DNA from: Flavobacterium sp.
GTDB taxonomy: Bacteria > Bacteroidota > Bacteroidia > Flavobacteriales > Flavobacteriaceae
Assembly (NCBI RefSeq): GCF_027484705.1
Contig: NZ_JAIXSL010000024.1
Coordinates: 62,001 to 126,000, forward strand
DNA: 64,000 bases
Direction of reading: 5' to 3'
Of this stretch, positions 1 through 10,114 are shown piece after piece. Numbering within the stretch: the stretch's first letter is position 1; each line of letters begins with the position of its first letter. The translations under genes were made by a program, and so were the position numbers. The notes below the pieces were generated by a model. The model worked only from the letters and a program-made list of their open reading frames with translations, did no database searches and was not told the DNA's origin.

Positions 1-1
1 A

Positions 2-250
2 GGAAGTGCCTCCGATGGTATAACCTCTCAAAATTACACAGAATCTACAACCGATTATAACAACAAATTCGATTTTGGTATCACTTCAGGCATTGGGAAA
101 GTTTTCCAGTTAAAAAACAAAAGCAGCATCGTAGTCGAGTTCAGAAACAATCTCGGACTGTTCCAAACCAACAAGAACAATACTTTTAACAACAATACCG
201 TACGCTCTAATTCGTATAATCTGTTGGTTGGTTGGTCTTATGATCTTTAA
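2..250 (+). CDS. C-terminal fragment of an outer-membrane beta-barrel protein (5' end outside window)
   Basis: Open frame from base 2 to TAA at 248-250; translated end ...FRNNLGLFQTNKNNTFNNNTVRSNSYNLLVGWSYDL* is typical of a terminal beta-strand. Confidence 0.6.
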   Translation, partial: GSASDGITSQNYTESTTDYNNKFDFGITSGIGKVFQLKNKSSIVVEFRNNLGLFQTNKNNTFNNNTVRSNSYNLLVGWSYDL

Positions 251-324
251 TCGCTTCGGCAATATAAACTTATGTTTTTTCGTTATCATCAGTAATGATT
301 TTCACGACCAATCCAAATTCAATA

Positions 325-1314
325 ATGAAAAAACGATTCCTGAATAAGATGGTTTTGAGCTGTCTCTTAATGCTGTTTTTTGCCGCCAGCGGTTATTCCC
401 AATCCTACAAAACGATTGATGACGCTGTAGCCAATTACCCGAAATCGTTCACGTCGCCCGAAAAACTCGCGGAGAAAATCAAAACCGATTTCACGACCGA
501 AGAAGAAAAAGCGCGCGCCATTTTCACCTGGATTGCGCTCAACATCCGTTATGATCTTAAAGCATTCCAATCGCAATTGAACAATCCTAAAATGGCTTAT
601 TCGTTTACAAGCGAGGAAGACCGTATTGTCAAAGAACAAAAATTCCGTCGCGACGGAGCCGTTGCATTATTGCGCACTAAAAAAGGCGTTTGTCAGGATT
701 ATACGGCGCTGTTCCATACGGTTTGCGAACTTTCTGGCTTGAAATGTATGACCATCGTCGGAACTTCTAAAACCAATCTGGTGCATATCGGCAAATTACC
801 CACGACGAGCGACCATGCGTGGAATGCTGTAAAAGTTGGCGATGCGTGGCGCTTCATCGATGTGACTTGGGCTTCAGGTATGATGAACCTCGAATCCGGA
901 AAAATGATCCAGCAGTTCAACGACGCGTACTTTTTTACGCCACCCGGAATCTTTTTCCTGAACCACTTTCCTGATGACAAACGCTATCTGATGACCGATA
1001 AGACCGCGCAGGATTTTGCGGCGCTTCCGCTATATTACGGGCGGTATCTCAAATCCGGCTATGAATTTCTCACTCCGGAAAACGGCATCTTTTCCATCAA
1101 AGAAACCCAAGACATTACATTCAGTATCGCTGACTTGCCTGAAAATGATCAGATTGCCTATGTGTTCAGCAATGATGGTAAAGGCAATCTGGTGACAGTG
1201 GAACGCGATGGAAAGACCGCCACATTTCACATTCCGCTGACGAAAAGAAACCGCGGATTTCTGACGATTTATGTCAATCATGAGTCTGTCGTGGCTTATA
1301 AAATTATTCCCTGA
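325..1314 (+). CDS. Secreted transglutaminase-like domain protein
   Basis: ORF 295..1314; signal peptide begins at internal Met (MKKRFLNKMVLSCLLMLFFAASGYSQ); transglutaminase-like core GVCQDYTALFHTVCELSGLKC...HAWNAVKVGDAWRFIDVTW. Confidence 0.8.
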   Translation: MKKRFLNKMVLSCLLMLFFAASGYSQSYKTIDDAVANYPKSFTSPEKLAEKIKTDFTTEEEKARAIFTWIALNIRYDLKAFQSQLNNPKMAYSFTSEEDRIVKEQKFRRDGAVALLRTKKGVCQDYTALFHTVCELSGLKCMTIVGTSKTNLVHIGKLPTTSDHAWNAVKVGDAWRFIDVTWASGMMNLESGKMIQQFNDAYFFTPPGIFFLNHFPDDKRYLMTDKTAQDFAALPLYYGRYLKSGYEFLTPENGIFSIKETQDITFSIADLPENDQIAYVFSNDGKGNLVTVERDGKTATFHIPLTKRNRGFLTIYVNHESVVAYKIIP

Positions 1315-1416
1315 AATCCCGAAAACACTGTCAATATCATCTTAATAACTTTACGTCGTAGCACTTCCGATTTTTGCTGAGATAGCTTACATTAGCGTCA
1401 TTCCTTAAAATCTGCT

Positions 1417-3279
1417 ATGTCCGAACAAAATCAATATACGGAAGACAATATCCGCTCGCTAGACTGGAAAGAACACATCCGCATGCGGCCCGGAATGTAT
1501 ATCGGAAAACTCGGCGATGGTTCGTCGCCTGATGACGGTATTTATATCTTGCTCAAAGAAGTCATCGACAACTGTATCGATGAGTTTGTCATGGGCTCGG
1601 GAAAAACCATCGAAGTCACGATCAAAGACAAAACTGTTTCGGTGCGCGATTACGGTCGTGGCATTCCGTTAGGGAAAGTCGTTGATGTGGTTTCTAAAAT
1701 GAATACCGGTGGAAAATACGATTCGCTAGCGTTTAAAAAATCAGTTGGGCTTAACGGTGTCGGTACGAAAGCCGTCAATGCTTTGTCGAATTATTTCCGC
1801 GTAGAATCCGTGCGTGATGACAAACAAAAAGCCGCGGAATTCAACGGTGGTAATCTGGTACTCGAAGAAGATGTCATCGAGACGACCAAACGCAAAGGAA
1901 CCAAAGTTACGTTTATTCCCGATGAAGCCATCTTCAAGAATTACAAATTCCGAAACGAGTATGTAATCAAGATGTTGAAGAATTACTGTTATCTGAATAC
2001 GGGTTTGACGATCATCTACAACGGGGAGAAATTCTATTCCGACAACGGTCTGAAAGATTTGCTCGATGAGAATATCGCGATTGAAGACATGGTTTATCCA
2101 ATCATTCACTTGCTTGGCGATGATATCGAAGTAGCGATTACGCACAGTAAATCACAATATTCAGAAGAATACCATTCGTTTGTGAATGGACAAAATACGA
2201 CCCAGGGCGGAACGCATCTCGTGGCTTTCCGTGAAGCGATTGTCAAAACGATCCGCGAGTTTTACAACAAAGGTTTTGAGCCTTCGGATATCAGAAAATC
2301 AATCGTCAGTGCCGTTAGTGTGAAGGTCATGGAACCGGTTTTCGAATCGCAGACCAAAACCAAACTGGGCTCGACCGATATGGGTTCTGAACCCGGAATG
2401 CCCTCCGTGCGTACGTTCGTCAATGATTTCATCAAAACCAAATTAGACAATTTCCTGCATAAAAATCCTGAAACCGCCGATTTGCTGTTGCGCAAGATTT
2501 TACAGGCCGAACGCGAACGTAAAGAGTTATCCGGAATCAGAAAACTTGCCAAAGACCGTGCGAAAAAGTCAAGTTTGCACAATAAGAAACTGCGCGATTG
2601 CCGCGTGCATTTGTCGGACATCAAAAACCCGCGTTACCTCGAAAGTACTTTGTTTATCACTGAGGGAGATTCGGCTTCGGGTTCGATCACCAAATCGCGT
2701 GATGTCAATACGCAGGCCGTGTTCAGTTTGCGCGGTAAGCCTTTGAACTCTTACGGCATGAGCAAGAAAATTGTGTATGAGAACGAGGAATTCAATTTGT
2801 TGCAAGCCGCTTTGGATATTGAAGATGACATGGAAAACTTGCGTTACAACAATATCGTGATTGCGACCGATGCCGATGTCGATGGGATGCACATCCGTTT
2901 GTTGCTGATTACGTTTTTCCTGCAGTTTTTTCCTGAATTGATTAAAGAAGGGCATTTGTATATCTTGCAGACGCCATTGTTCCGCGTCAGAAATAAAAAA
3001 GAAACGATTTATTGCTATTCTGACGAAGAGCGCAGAAATGCGATTGAAAAACTCAAACCGAAGCCTGAGATTACGCGATTTAAAGGATTGGGAGAAATTT
3101 CGCCCGACGAGTTCAAAAACTTCATCGGAGAAACGATCCGACTCGATCCGATTATGATGGATAAGAACACTTCGGTAGAGCAGTTGCTGTCGTTCTATAT
3201 GGGGAAAAATACGCCCGACCGACAGGAATTCATCATCCACAATCTGAAGGTGGAACTCGATGTCGTGGAAGCGAATTAA
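1417..3279 (+). CDS. parE: DNA topoisomerase IV subunit B (type IIA, GyrB/ParE)
   Basis: GHKL ATPase motifs ([32 protein letters not shown]) and TOPRIM ([23 protein letters not shown]); next to the A subunit. Confidence 0.95.
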   Translation: MSEQNQYTEDNIRSLDWKEHIRMRPGMYIGKLGDGSSPDDGIYILLKEVIDNCIDEFVMGSGKTIEVTIKDKTVSVRDYGRGIPLGKVVDVVSKMNTGGKYDSLAFKKSVGLNGVGTKAVNALSNYFRVESVRDDKQKAAEFNGGNLVLEEDVIETTKRKGTKVTFIPDEAIFKNYKFRNEYVIKMLKNYCYLNTGLTIIYNGEKFYSDNGLKDLLDENIAIEDMVYPIIHLLGDDIEVAITHSKSQYSEEYHSFVNGQNTTQGGTHLVAFREAIVKTIREFYNKGFEPSDIRKSIVSAVSVKVMEPVFESQTKTKLGSTDMGSEPGMPSVRTFVNDFIKTKLDNFLHKNPETADLLLRKILQAERERKELSGIRKLAKDRAKKSSLHNKKLRDCRVHLSDIKNPRYLESTLFITEGDSASGSITKSRDVNTQAVFSLRGKPLNSYGMSKKIVYENEEFNLLQAALDIEDDMENLRYNNIVIATDADVDGMHIRLLLITFFLQFFPELIKEGHLYILQTPLFRVRNKKETIYCYSDEERRNAIEKLKPKPEITRFKGLGEISPDEFKNFIGETIRLDPIMMDKNTSVEQLLSFYMGKNTPDRQEFIIHNLKVELDVVEAN

Positions 3280-3295
3280 TCAATGGTAACGAAAG

Positions 3296-3376
3296 CCCTA
3301 GCCCTGATTGTAACGGCATCCTTTTTCCGGCTTCTTTAGACGGAAAAAGATATAGTGAAAAGCAGGAAAAGCTTCT
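3296..3376 (+). repeat. Intergenic hairpin element family, copy A (parE-parC)
   Basis: CCCTAGCCCTGATTGTAACGGCATCCTTTTTCCG-gcttctttaga-CGGAAAAAGATATAGTGAAAAGCAGGAAAAGCTTCT; 9-bp perfect core stem CTTTTTCCG/CGGAAAAAG. Confidence 0.8.
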
Positions 3377-3415
3377 AAAATAAAATACTAAAATTCTGAA
3401 AATAATTCAGCATTA

Positions 3416-6112
3416 ATGAAAGACGAAGAAGACGAAAACACTAACGATGATTTGGAAAATGACGGCACTGACGAAAATTCCCAAGAGGAACTTTCCGAGG
3501 CAGTAGCACCAACTTCTGAGCATCATTTTTACGAAAACGACGAAGACGCCAGCGATACGATTACCAAGGTTACCGGAATGTATAAAGACTGGTTCCTCGA
3601 TTATGCTTCGTATGTCATCTTAGAGCGCGCGGTTCCTGCGATTGAGGACGGTTTCAAACCCGTACAGCGCCGTATCATGCATTCGCTCAAAGAACTTGAT
3701 GACGGCCGTTACAACAAAGTGGCGAATGTCGTTGGGCACACGATGCAGTACCATCCGCACGGTGACCAAAGTATCAGCGACGCGATGGTGCAGATTGGCC
3801 AGAAAGAATTGCTGATCGATTGTCAGGGAAACTGGGGAAACATCCTCACAGGCGATGGCGCCGCGGCTTCGCGTTATATCGAGGCGCGTTTGTCGAAGTT
3901 TGCGTTGGAGGTTTTATATTCGCCGAAAATCACCGATTGGGGCGTTTCTTATGACGGAAGAAGAGCGGAACCGAACAACCTTCCCGTAAAATTTCCGTTG
4001 CTTTTGGCGCAAGGTGCTGAAGGGATTGCGGTGGGTTTGTCGACGAAAGTGTTGCCGCACAATTTCAATGAGCTTATCGATGCGTCGATTAAGATTTTAA
4101 AAGGCAAACCTTTCCAGATTTTTCCTGATTTCCAAACGGCCGGAATTGCCGATGTTTCTAATTATAACGATGGAATGCGCGGCGGTCGCGTTCGGGTTCG
4201 TGCGAAAATCGGGCAACTTGATAAAAACACTTTGGTCATTACGCAGATTCCGTATTCGACCAATACGACGACTTTGATCGACAGCATTTTGAAAGCCAAT
4301 GAAAAAGGTAAAATCAAAATCAAGAAAATCGAAGACAATACGGCTGCTGAAGTCGAAATTCTAATTCATTTATATCCCGGCGTTTCTCCCGATAAAACGA
4401 TTGATGCGCTGTTTGCCTTCACGGCTTGTGAGACTTCTGTCGCGCCTTTGGGTTGCGTCATTGAAGACAACAAACCTTTGTTCGTAGGCGTTTCGCATAT
4501 GTTGAAGATTTCAACCGAACGCACGGTACAATTGCTCAAAAGCGAACTTGAAATTCAGCTCGGCGAACTTGAAGAACAATGGCATTTTCTGTCACTCGAA
4601 CGCATTTTCATCGAGAACAGGATTTACCGTCTGATTGAGGAAGAAACGACCAAAGAAGGCGTGATTTCCGCGATCGATGAAGGCTTGAAACCTTTCGTCA
4701 AACCGTTGAAAAGAGCGATTACCGAAGAAGATATTTTGCGCTTGACCGAAATCAAGATCATGCGTATTTCGAAATTCGACAGCAATAAGGCGCAGGACAA
4801 AATCGACGCGTTGGAAGGCGACATCGAACAAGTCAAACACGATTTGGAACATTTGACCGATTTCGCGATTGCATACTTTACCAAACTCAAAGAGAAATAT
4901 GGCAAAGGCCGCGAACGCCAGACCGAACTCAGGATTTTCGACGATATTGAAGCGACGAAAGTCGTTTTGAGAAACACCAAATTGTATGTGAACCGCGAGG
5001 AAGGTTTCATCGGAACCGGACTCAAGAAAGACGAATATGTGACCGATTGTTCTGACATCGACGACATCATCGTATTCCTGCGCGATGGTAATATGATGAT
5101 TTCAAAAGTCGATGATAAGAAATTCGTCGGCAAAGACATCATTCACGTGGCGGTGTTTGACAAGAGCGACAAACGCACGATCTACAACATGATTTACCGC
5201 GACGGGAAAAACGGCCCGGCTTACATCAAACGATTCAATGTTTCGGGTGTGACGCGCGATAAATTATACGATCTGACCAATGAAACCAAAGGTTCGCAGA
5301 TTTTGTATTTTACTTGCAATCCGAATGGGGAAGCCGAAGTAATTACAGTTTTATTGCGTCAGGTTGGCAGCATCAAAAAGCTCAAATGGGATTTAGATTT
5401 TGCAAGTATTGCGATTAAAGGCCGTGCTTCGAAAGGAAATCTGGTGACGAAATACCCAATTAAGAAAATTGAAATTAAGGAAAAAGGTATTTCGACGTTG
5501 TTGCCAAGAAAAATATGGTTCGACGATACGGTGCAGAAACTCAATACCGACGCGCGTGGTGAATTGCTTGGGGAATTCCGTCCGAGCGACAAAATCCTCG
5601 TGATTTCACAAACCGGAAAACTCAAAGTGATCATTCCAGAACTTACGACGCATTTTGATGAAGACATGGTCGTGCTTGAAAAATGGATTCCAAGCAAACC
5701 GATTTCAGCGATTTATTACGACGGCGAAAAAGAGCGCTATTATGTGAAACGTTTCCTCGTCGAAAGCGAAGGCAAGGAGGAAAGCTTCATTACGGAGCAT
5801 CCGAATTCGCAATTGGAAATCGTCGCTACGGATTACAGACCAGTGGCAGAATTGGTGTTCAATAAGGTCAAAGGCGTGCAAAAGGAAAACCAAGTGGTCG
5901 ATCTCGAAGCATTCATCACGGTCAAAGGCTTTAAGGCTTTAGGAAATCAACTCACGACGGATAAATTAAAGCAAGTGAATCTGTTGGAACCATTGCCTTA
6001 CGAAGCACCGGAAGAAGTTCTAGAAACCATAGAAGTGATCGGAGAAACCCAACCCGATATTGCCGACGAAGACATCCAACTGGATGACGACGGACAGATT
6101 ACATTGTTTTAA
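3416..6112 (+). CDS. parC: DNA topoisomerase IV subunit A (GyrA/ParC), with acidic N-terminal extension
   Basis: DNA gyrase/topo IV A motifs (YASYVILERAVPAIEDGFKPVQRRIMHSL, YHPHGDQSI, GNWGNILTGDGAAASRYIEARLS). Confidence 0.95.
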   Translation: MKDEEDENTNDDLENDGTDENSQEELSEAVAPTSEHHFYENDEDASDTITKVTGMYKDWFLDYASYVILERAVPAIEDGFKPVQRRIMHSLKELDDGRYNKVANVVGHTMQYHPHGDQSISDAMVQIGQKELLIDCQGNWGNILTGDGAAASRYIEARLSKFALEVLYSPKITDWGVSYDGRRAEPNNLPVKFPLLLAQGAEGIAVGLSTKVLPHNFNELIDASIKILKGKPFQIFPDFQTAGIADVSNYNDGMRGGRVRVRAKIGQLDKNTLVITQIPYSTNTTTLIDSILKANEKGKIKIKKIEDNTAAEVEILIHLYPGVSPDKTIDALFAFTACETSVAPLGCVIEDNKPLFVGVSHMLKISTERTVQLLKSELEIQLGELEEQWHFLSLERIFIENRIYRLIEEETTKEGVISAIDEGLKPFVKPLKRAITEEDILRLTEIKIMRISKFDSNKAQDKIDALEGDIEQVKHDLEHLTDFAIAYFTKLKEKYGKGRERQTELRIFDDIEATKVVLRNTKLYVNREEGFIGTGLKKDEYVTDCSDIDDIIVFLRDGNMMISKVDDKKFVGKDIIHVAVFDKSDKRTIYNMIYRDGKNGPAYIKRFNVSGVTRDKLYDLTNETKGSQILYFTCNPNGEAEVITVLLRQVGSIKKLKWDLDFASIAIKGRASKGNLVTKYPIKKIEIKEKGISTLLPRKIWFDDTVQKLNTDARGELLGEFRPSDKILVISQTGKLKVIIPELTTHFDEDMVVLEKWIPSKPISAIYYDGEKERYYVKRFLVESEGKEESFITEHPNSQLEIVATDYRPVAELVFNKVKGVQKENQVVDLEAFITVKGFKALGNQLTTDKLKQVNLLEPLPYEAPEEVLETIEVIGETQPDIADEDIQLDDDGQITLF

Positions 6113-6127
6113 ATCATTGTGGATTTG

Positions 6128-6181
6128 TGGATTCGGTTATTCGGTTATTCGAATCAACAAATAACCGCATAACCAAATCCA
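6128..6181. repeat. Inverted repeat downstream of parC
   Basis: TGGATTCGGTTATTCGGTTATT / AATAACCGCATAACCAAATCCA, 22-bp arms with 2 mismatches. Confidence 0.75.
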
Positions 6182-6190
6182 CGACAAACA

Positions 6191-6226
6191 AAAAAAGGCG
6201 CAAAGAATTTAATCTTTACGCCTTTT
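6191..6226. terminator. Terminator between convergent parC and glycine-zipper gene
   Basis: AAAAGGCGCAAAGA-atttaa-TCTTTACGCCTTTT, one mismatch. Confidence 0.8.
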
Positions 6227-6244
6227 CTTTTCATAGCAATAACT

Positions 6245-6679
6245 TTATTTGCCTTGTTTGGCTTTTTCGCTGTCAATGATGGCTCCGGTTCCGGCACCCA
6301 AACCTGCACCGGCAAGTCCGCCTATGATGGCACCTTCTCCTTTTTTCTTGGAGACCGCAGCACCGGTAATGGCTCCGACACCCGCACCAATTACAGCGCC
6401 TTTGGCGGCACGGCTCCAACCTTTTCTTTTTTCGGTTACGGTCGTTGTGGTATTGGTATGCGTGACGGCCTGACGCGAATGTTTTTCTTTTTCGACGATG
6501 GCTTGCATCGAGTCAATCGATTTTTGTTTGGCGATTTCCATTTTTTGCTGGGCGAGTACGACATTCATCGAATCGATAACGGCCTGTTTGTCTTCTTCGA
6601 CGACCTTGGCTTCGTTGGCGGTTGGCTTACACGAAAACACAGTCAGGCTTAACGTGAGGATGATGATTAACTTTTTCAT
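6245..6679 (-). CDS. Glycine-zipper (YMGG-like) lipoprotein or membrane protein
   Basis: ORF 6245..6721, Met MKKLIIILTLSLTVFSC likely start; lipobox-like Cys; AAKGAVIGAGVGAITGAAVSKKKGEGAIIGGLAGAGLGAGTGAIID glycine zipper. Confidence 0.7.
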   Translation of the reverse strand: MKKLIIILTLSLTVFSCKPTANEAKVVEEDKQAVIDSMNVVLAQQKMEIAKQKSIDSMQAIVEKEKHSRQAVTHTNTTTTVTEKRKGWSRAAKGAVIGAGVGAITGAAVSKKKGEGAIIGGLAGAGLGAGTGAIIDSEKAKQGK

Positions 6680-6782
6680 AATGTAGTGTTTTGAATTGAA
6701 AGTAAAGATGAGGGAAACCATTCCAAAAGGCTTACATTTTTCAACTATTAATTTGTAGGATTTGCTATATCATCAATTAAAA

Positions 6783-6811
6783 AAGGCGTGAAGAAATAAT
6801 CTTCACGCCTT
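6783..6811 (-). terminator. Terminator downstream of terC-like gene
   Basis: AAGGCGTGAAGA-aataa-TCTTCACGCCTT, 12-bp perfect stem with A tract on the + strand (T tract on -). Confidence 0.88.
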
Positions 6812-6835
6812 GATTTATCTTACAGTTAAAGCACT

Positions 6836-7696
6836 TTAATCCATCAAATCGGTATCTTCGAGTTTTTTATCTCTAATCTTATTGTTGTGCAATTTCACAG
6901 GATTTTTTGATTTTTTGATTCTTAAATTGAGGAATTCCACAAACAACGAGAAGAAAATCGTAAAGTATAAATAACCTTTCGGAATGCTCGTCACTTCGCT
7001 GTCGCCAAAGAATTTGAAATGTGCCAGATGCGAACCTTCTGCAATCAACATCACGCCAATCAAAATCAAAAACGACAAGCCCAAAATCTGGATCGTCGGA
7101 TGGTCATTCACAAACTTGCTCACCGGTCCGGCGAAAATCATCATGATCAGAATGGAAATCACCACCGCCAGAATCATAATCTCTAAAGCACCGGCGTAAC
7201 CGAATCCACCTTCAGGAATCGGTTTCATACTGATCAAACCGACTGCGGTCAAAATACTGTCGAACGAAAAAACCAAGTTCAACACCGCAATCTGAATAAT
7301 CGCATTCACTAAAGTATTCCCCGCTTTGGCATTCGCGCCGTCTTCTTCGCCTTCGAGTTTGTGGTGAATTTCAGTCACGCTTTTGTACAGTAAAAACAAT
7401 CCACCTCCAAAAATAATGATGCTCTGCCCAGTAATGTGCGCCGAGAACCAACCCCATTCAAGACTGATCAAAGTATCCTGCAAGCTCAACACCCATGTGA
7501 TGCCGAACAACAAGATGATCCGGAACGCCATCGCCAGAAGCAAACCAATACGGCGCGCTTTCGGTTGGTCTTTAGCCTCGAGTTTCCCCGACACGATCGA
7601 CAGGAATACGATATTATCAATCCCGAGAATAATCTCCAGAAAAGTCAAAGTCAATAAAGCTACCCATGCATCGGGGTTTAAAAATATTTCAAACAT
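6836..7696 (-). CDS. TerC family integral membrane protein
   Basis: LEIILGIDNIVFLSIVSGKL and LVFSFDSILTAVGL TerC signatures, multiple TM helices. Confidence 0.9.
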   Translation of the reverse strand: MFEIFLNPDAWVALLTLTFLEIILGIDNIVFLSIVSGKLEAKDQPKARRIGLLLAMAFRIILLFGITWVLSLQDTLISLEWGWFSAHITGQSIIIFGGGLFLLYKSVTEIHHKLEGEEDGANAKAGNTLVNAIIQIAVLNLVFSFDSILTAVGLISMKPIPEGGFGYAGALEIMILAVVISILIMMIFAGPVSKFVNDHPTIQILGLSFLILIGVMLIAEGSHLAHFKFFGDSEVTSIPKGYLYFTIFFSLFVEFLNLRIKKSKNPVKLHNNKIRDKKLEDTDLMD

Positions 7697-7720
7697 AGTA
7701 TCTATTTATCAGTTTAAGTT

Positions 7721-8089
7721 TTAGATCTTTCTCGCCGTTCCGCGTTGTTTCTCATCATTGCCCACCGCAGCGAACTCAAAAGTATAGGAATTTTGCGACG
7801 TGGTCAAAATTTTTATCGAGATTGCCTTTTCCTCAGCCATATTTTTCGGATGCAGTTTCTGCAACACATACTCGCAGTCGTTCACCCAACGGATCGAAGC
7901 CGTGTCGGTCTTGCCTTTATAAGTCTCAATCACCATCGAATCGGTGCGGATCGAAACTGTTTTATGCTTCACGCCATTGATCGTGATCTCCGATTCAAAA
8001 GTTCCGGTCTTAAAATCCTTGCAGTTGCGCTCGGCATTGTAGCACGAAACCAGCAGCAGTAATAACGGTAAAAGTGTAATTTTTCTCAT
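7721..8089 (-). CDS. Small lipoprotein, unknown function
   Basis: Signal peptide with lipobox MRKITLLPLLLLLVSC; compact intergenic fit. Confidence 0.6.
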   Translation of the reverse strand: MRKITLLPLLLLLVSCYNAERNCKDFKTGTFESEITINGVKHKTVSIRTDSMVIETYKGKTDTASIRWVNDCEYVLQKLHPKNMAEEKAISIKILTTSQNSYTFEFAAVGNDEKQRGTARKI

Positions 8090-8097
8090 AAGTTTTT

Positions 8098-8185
8098 TTA
8101 GAAGCTATTTCCCGCTTTCATTCCAATCTTTTTTGTTTTTAAAGAAAAAACAAAAAAGGATTTTCCCTTCAATCGGGGCTAGGGC
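8098..8185 (-). repeat. Intergenic hairpin element family, copy B
   Basis: Minus strand: GGCCCTAGCCCCGATTGAAGGGAAAATCCTTTTTTGTTTTTTCTTTAAAAACAAAAAAGATTGGAATGAAAGCGGGAAATAGCTTCTAA. Confidence 0.8.
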
Positions 8186-8187
8186 CA

Positions 8188-8757
8188 TTATTTCAATCGA
8201 CGTATTTCTTCGTCCGTAAAATTCTTGATGCTTTTGTCTTTCGCAAATTTATCGGCATTATAACTTTTCGACGCATTTCTAGGAATCGACAAACTATCCC
8301 AAGCGGAACTTTTCAACTGTTTCGCATAAAACACGATCTGCCCGATATGATACGGATAATGCGCCAACTGTCGGTTGATCGCTTCCACGACCGTGTGGCC
8401 TTCGTTGCGGATGTAAATGATCTGCGAAAGCTGTTCGGTTTGCAGACTGTCAAGCGCGCTTAGAAAACAAGTCCAGCCTTGGTCCCAAAACGCCATGACT
8501 TCTTCTTTGGAGGTCAGGTCGTTTTCAAATTCGGCATCGCGCTGACGCCATTCTTTTTCGCCATCGGTCGTCAGGAAATCCGTCCATCGCGAGAGCATGT
8601 TTCCCGATAAATGTTTGACAATCGTCGCGATACTGTTTGTGTCTTCGTTCACCATCACAAAAAGTTGCTCCGGTTCGAGTTGGCTCATGGCTTTCTCGCC
8701 GAGCATTTTGTAATAGAGAAACTGTTTTCTGACACTTTCGAGGTAACTTTCAGTCAT
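8188..8757 (-). CDS. DinB-like / DUF1572 family protein
   Basis: Four-helix DinB-like sequence, IATIVKHLSGNMLSRWTDFLTTDGE and HYPYHIGQIVFYAKQL. Confidence 0.75.
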   Translation of the reverse strand: MTESYLESVRKQFLYYKMLGEKAMSQLEPEQLFVMVNEDTNSIATIVKHLSGNMLSRWTDFLTTDGEKEWRQRDAEFENDLTSKEEVMAFWDQGWTCFLSALDSLQTEQLSQIIYIRNEGHTVVEAINRQLAHYPYHIGQIVFYAKQLKSSAWDSLSIPRNASKSYNADKFAKDKSIKNFTDEEIRRLK

Positions 8758-8810
8758 ACTTCTATATTGTTTATATATTTAATGATACTTACTGAGACTC
8801 ATTCGACCCA

Positions 8811-9530
8811 TTAATTATCTTTTGAATTACTATCCGCTGGGGTAGACTGCTTTCTAAATAGCTCCAGAAAATAGCCCACTTGCAAAAAATCTCGACCGGT
8901 TTCGTCATTTATTTTATAATCAAATTGATGCAAATAACCCATTTGAAAAGTAGTAGACTTTGTCGGTTTATAGCTAAAAGCGAGCAACGCCCGATTTCTT
9001 TCAAAATACGGTTCCTTGTTTGTAAAAAAGAGTTCGTTACTGGCACTAACCTGAAAGGGCTTAAATCCGTTGCTTTCTTTTCCAAATGGATAAGCTATAC
9101 CAAGTCTGTAGCGGTAGCGATTTCGGTAACCATTGCTGGTATATCTAAATTCAGCCCGGTAGCGCTGCTCGACAGTAAACGCGCCTAGTTTTTGAGAAAG
9201 TATAACTTGTGGCCAAATTCTAAATTCGTTATTGTTTTTTGGCTGCACAAAGTTTCCGCCCTCTTTATACGTTTGGTAACTCCCGGCACCCAAAGTCAAC
9301 TTTAGATTTTTTAATGCTTTAAAGTCAAAACCACCTTTATATTCGTAATAGTGAAAGTCATCATAAAAGTGCAAGGAACGCAATTGCGCTTCCCCAAACA
9401 CGCTCATATTATCATTGAAAGTATATTTTAGATTGAACACATTCCAACTGCCCAATTCGCTTGATTGACCAAAAGCACTTGACGAAAAGTTGAGCAATAA
9501 CATAGCAATGTAAATGTAAATGATTCTCAT
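8811..9530 (-). CDS. DUF2490-like outer-membrane protein
   Basis: Signal peptide followed by beta-barrel-like strands; LGSWNVFNLKYTFNDNMSVFGEAQLRS and FEQRYRAEFRY-type motif. Confidence 0.7.
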   Translation of the reverse strand: MRIIYIYIAMLLLNFSSSAFGQSSELGSWNVFNLKYTFNDNMSVFGEAQLRSLHFYDDFHYYEYKGGFDFKALKNLKLTLGAGSYQTYKEGGNFVQPKNNNEFRIWPQVILSQKLGAFTVEQRYRAEFRYTSNGYRNRYRYRLGIAYPFGKESNGFKPFQVSASNELFFTNKEPYFERNRALLAFSYKPTKSTTFQMGYLHQFDYKINDETGRDFLQVGYFLELFRKQSTPADSNSKDN

Positions 9531-9541
9531 GTACCACGCGA

Positions 9542-10114
9542 TTATTCTATTGTAATATCGTATTGTTCTAAAAGTCCCATGATTCCTGAGGTTGCGAACT
9601 TGGCTTTCTTCATCGGGTTGAACTGCGGGTCTATTTTATAATTTGCTGCGGTCGTAAAATCAACAGCGGCGAGTTGTGTTTCATTGAAAATCGCGTTTTC
9701 AAGATTGCAATGGTCGAACACGGATTGCGTAAGATTGGCGCCAATGAAAGTGACTTCCTTCATCGAACACGACACAAATTTGGTCTTGGGCATTTTCTTG
9801 TTCGCGAGCGAAGCGTAATCAAGCACACATTCCTCAAAACCCACTCGAAACAGAAAATCATTACAGCTTTGAAACTGGATGCCGAGCAACTTACAATTCT
9901 TAAAAGAAACATCCTGCAAACTCGTATTGCCGACCTGCATCATCGAAAGGTTGCAATCGATGAACTCGCATTCCATAAACGTGTTGTTCGAGAAATCGCT
10001 GTTCGAGAAATCACAGTTTTTAAACACGCAGCCTTCAAATTCACGGTTCTGGATTTTCGCGGCAATCGCGACGACCTTGTCAAAAGTCTTGTGGATGTGG
10101 ATTAAATCTTCCAT
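9542..10114 (-). CDS. Pentapeptide-repeat protein (Qnr/McbG-like fold)
   Basis: Serial A(D/N)LXX-type pentapeptides: FEGCVFKNCDFSNSDFSNNTFMECEFIDCNLS...ANLTQSVFDHCNLENAIFNETQLAAVDF. Confidence 0.85.
   Translation of the reverse strand: MEDLIHIHKTFDKVVAIAAKIQNREFEGCVFKNCDFSNSDFSNNTFMECEFIDCNLSMMQVGNTSLQDVSFKNCKLLGIQFQSCNDFLFRVGFEECVLDYASLANKKMPKTKFVSCSMKEVTFIGANLTQSVFDHCNLENAIFNETQLAAVDFTTAANYKIDPQFNPMKKAKFATSGIMGLLEQYDITIE

Noticed and set aside
2569-3240. 223-aa minus-strand ORF opposite parE
   Set aside because: Antisense shadow of a strongly supported gene; no recognisable domain
3416-3560. Acidic N-terminal extension of ParC as a novel domain
   Set aside because: Acidic low-complexity extensions seem usual for Bacteroidota topo IV A subunits; no distinct motif
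6249-6652. Plus-strand ORFs opposite the glycine-zipper gene
   Set aside because: Low-complexity antisense of glycine/alanine codons
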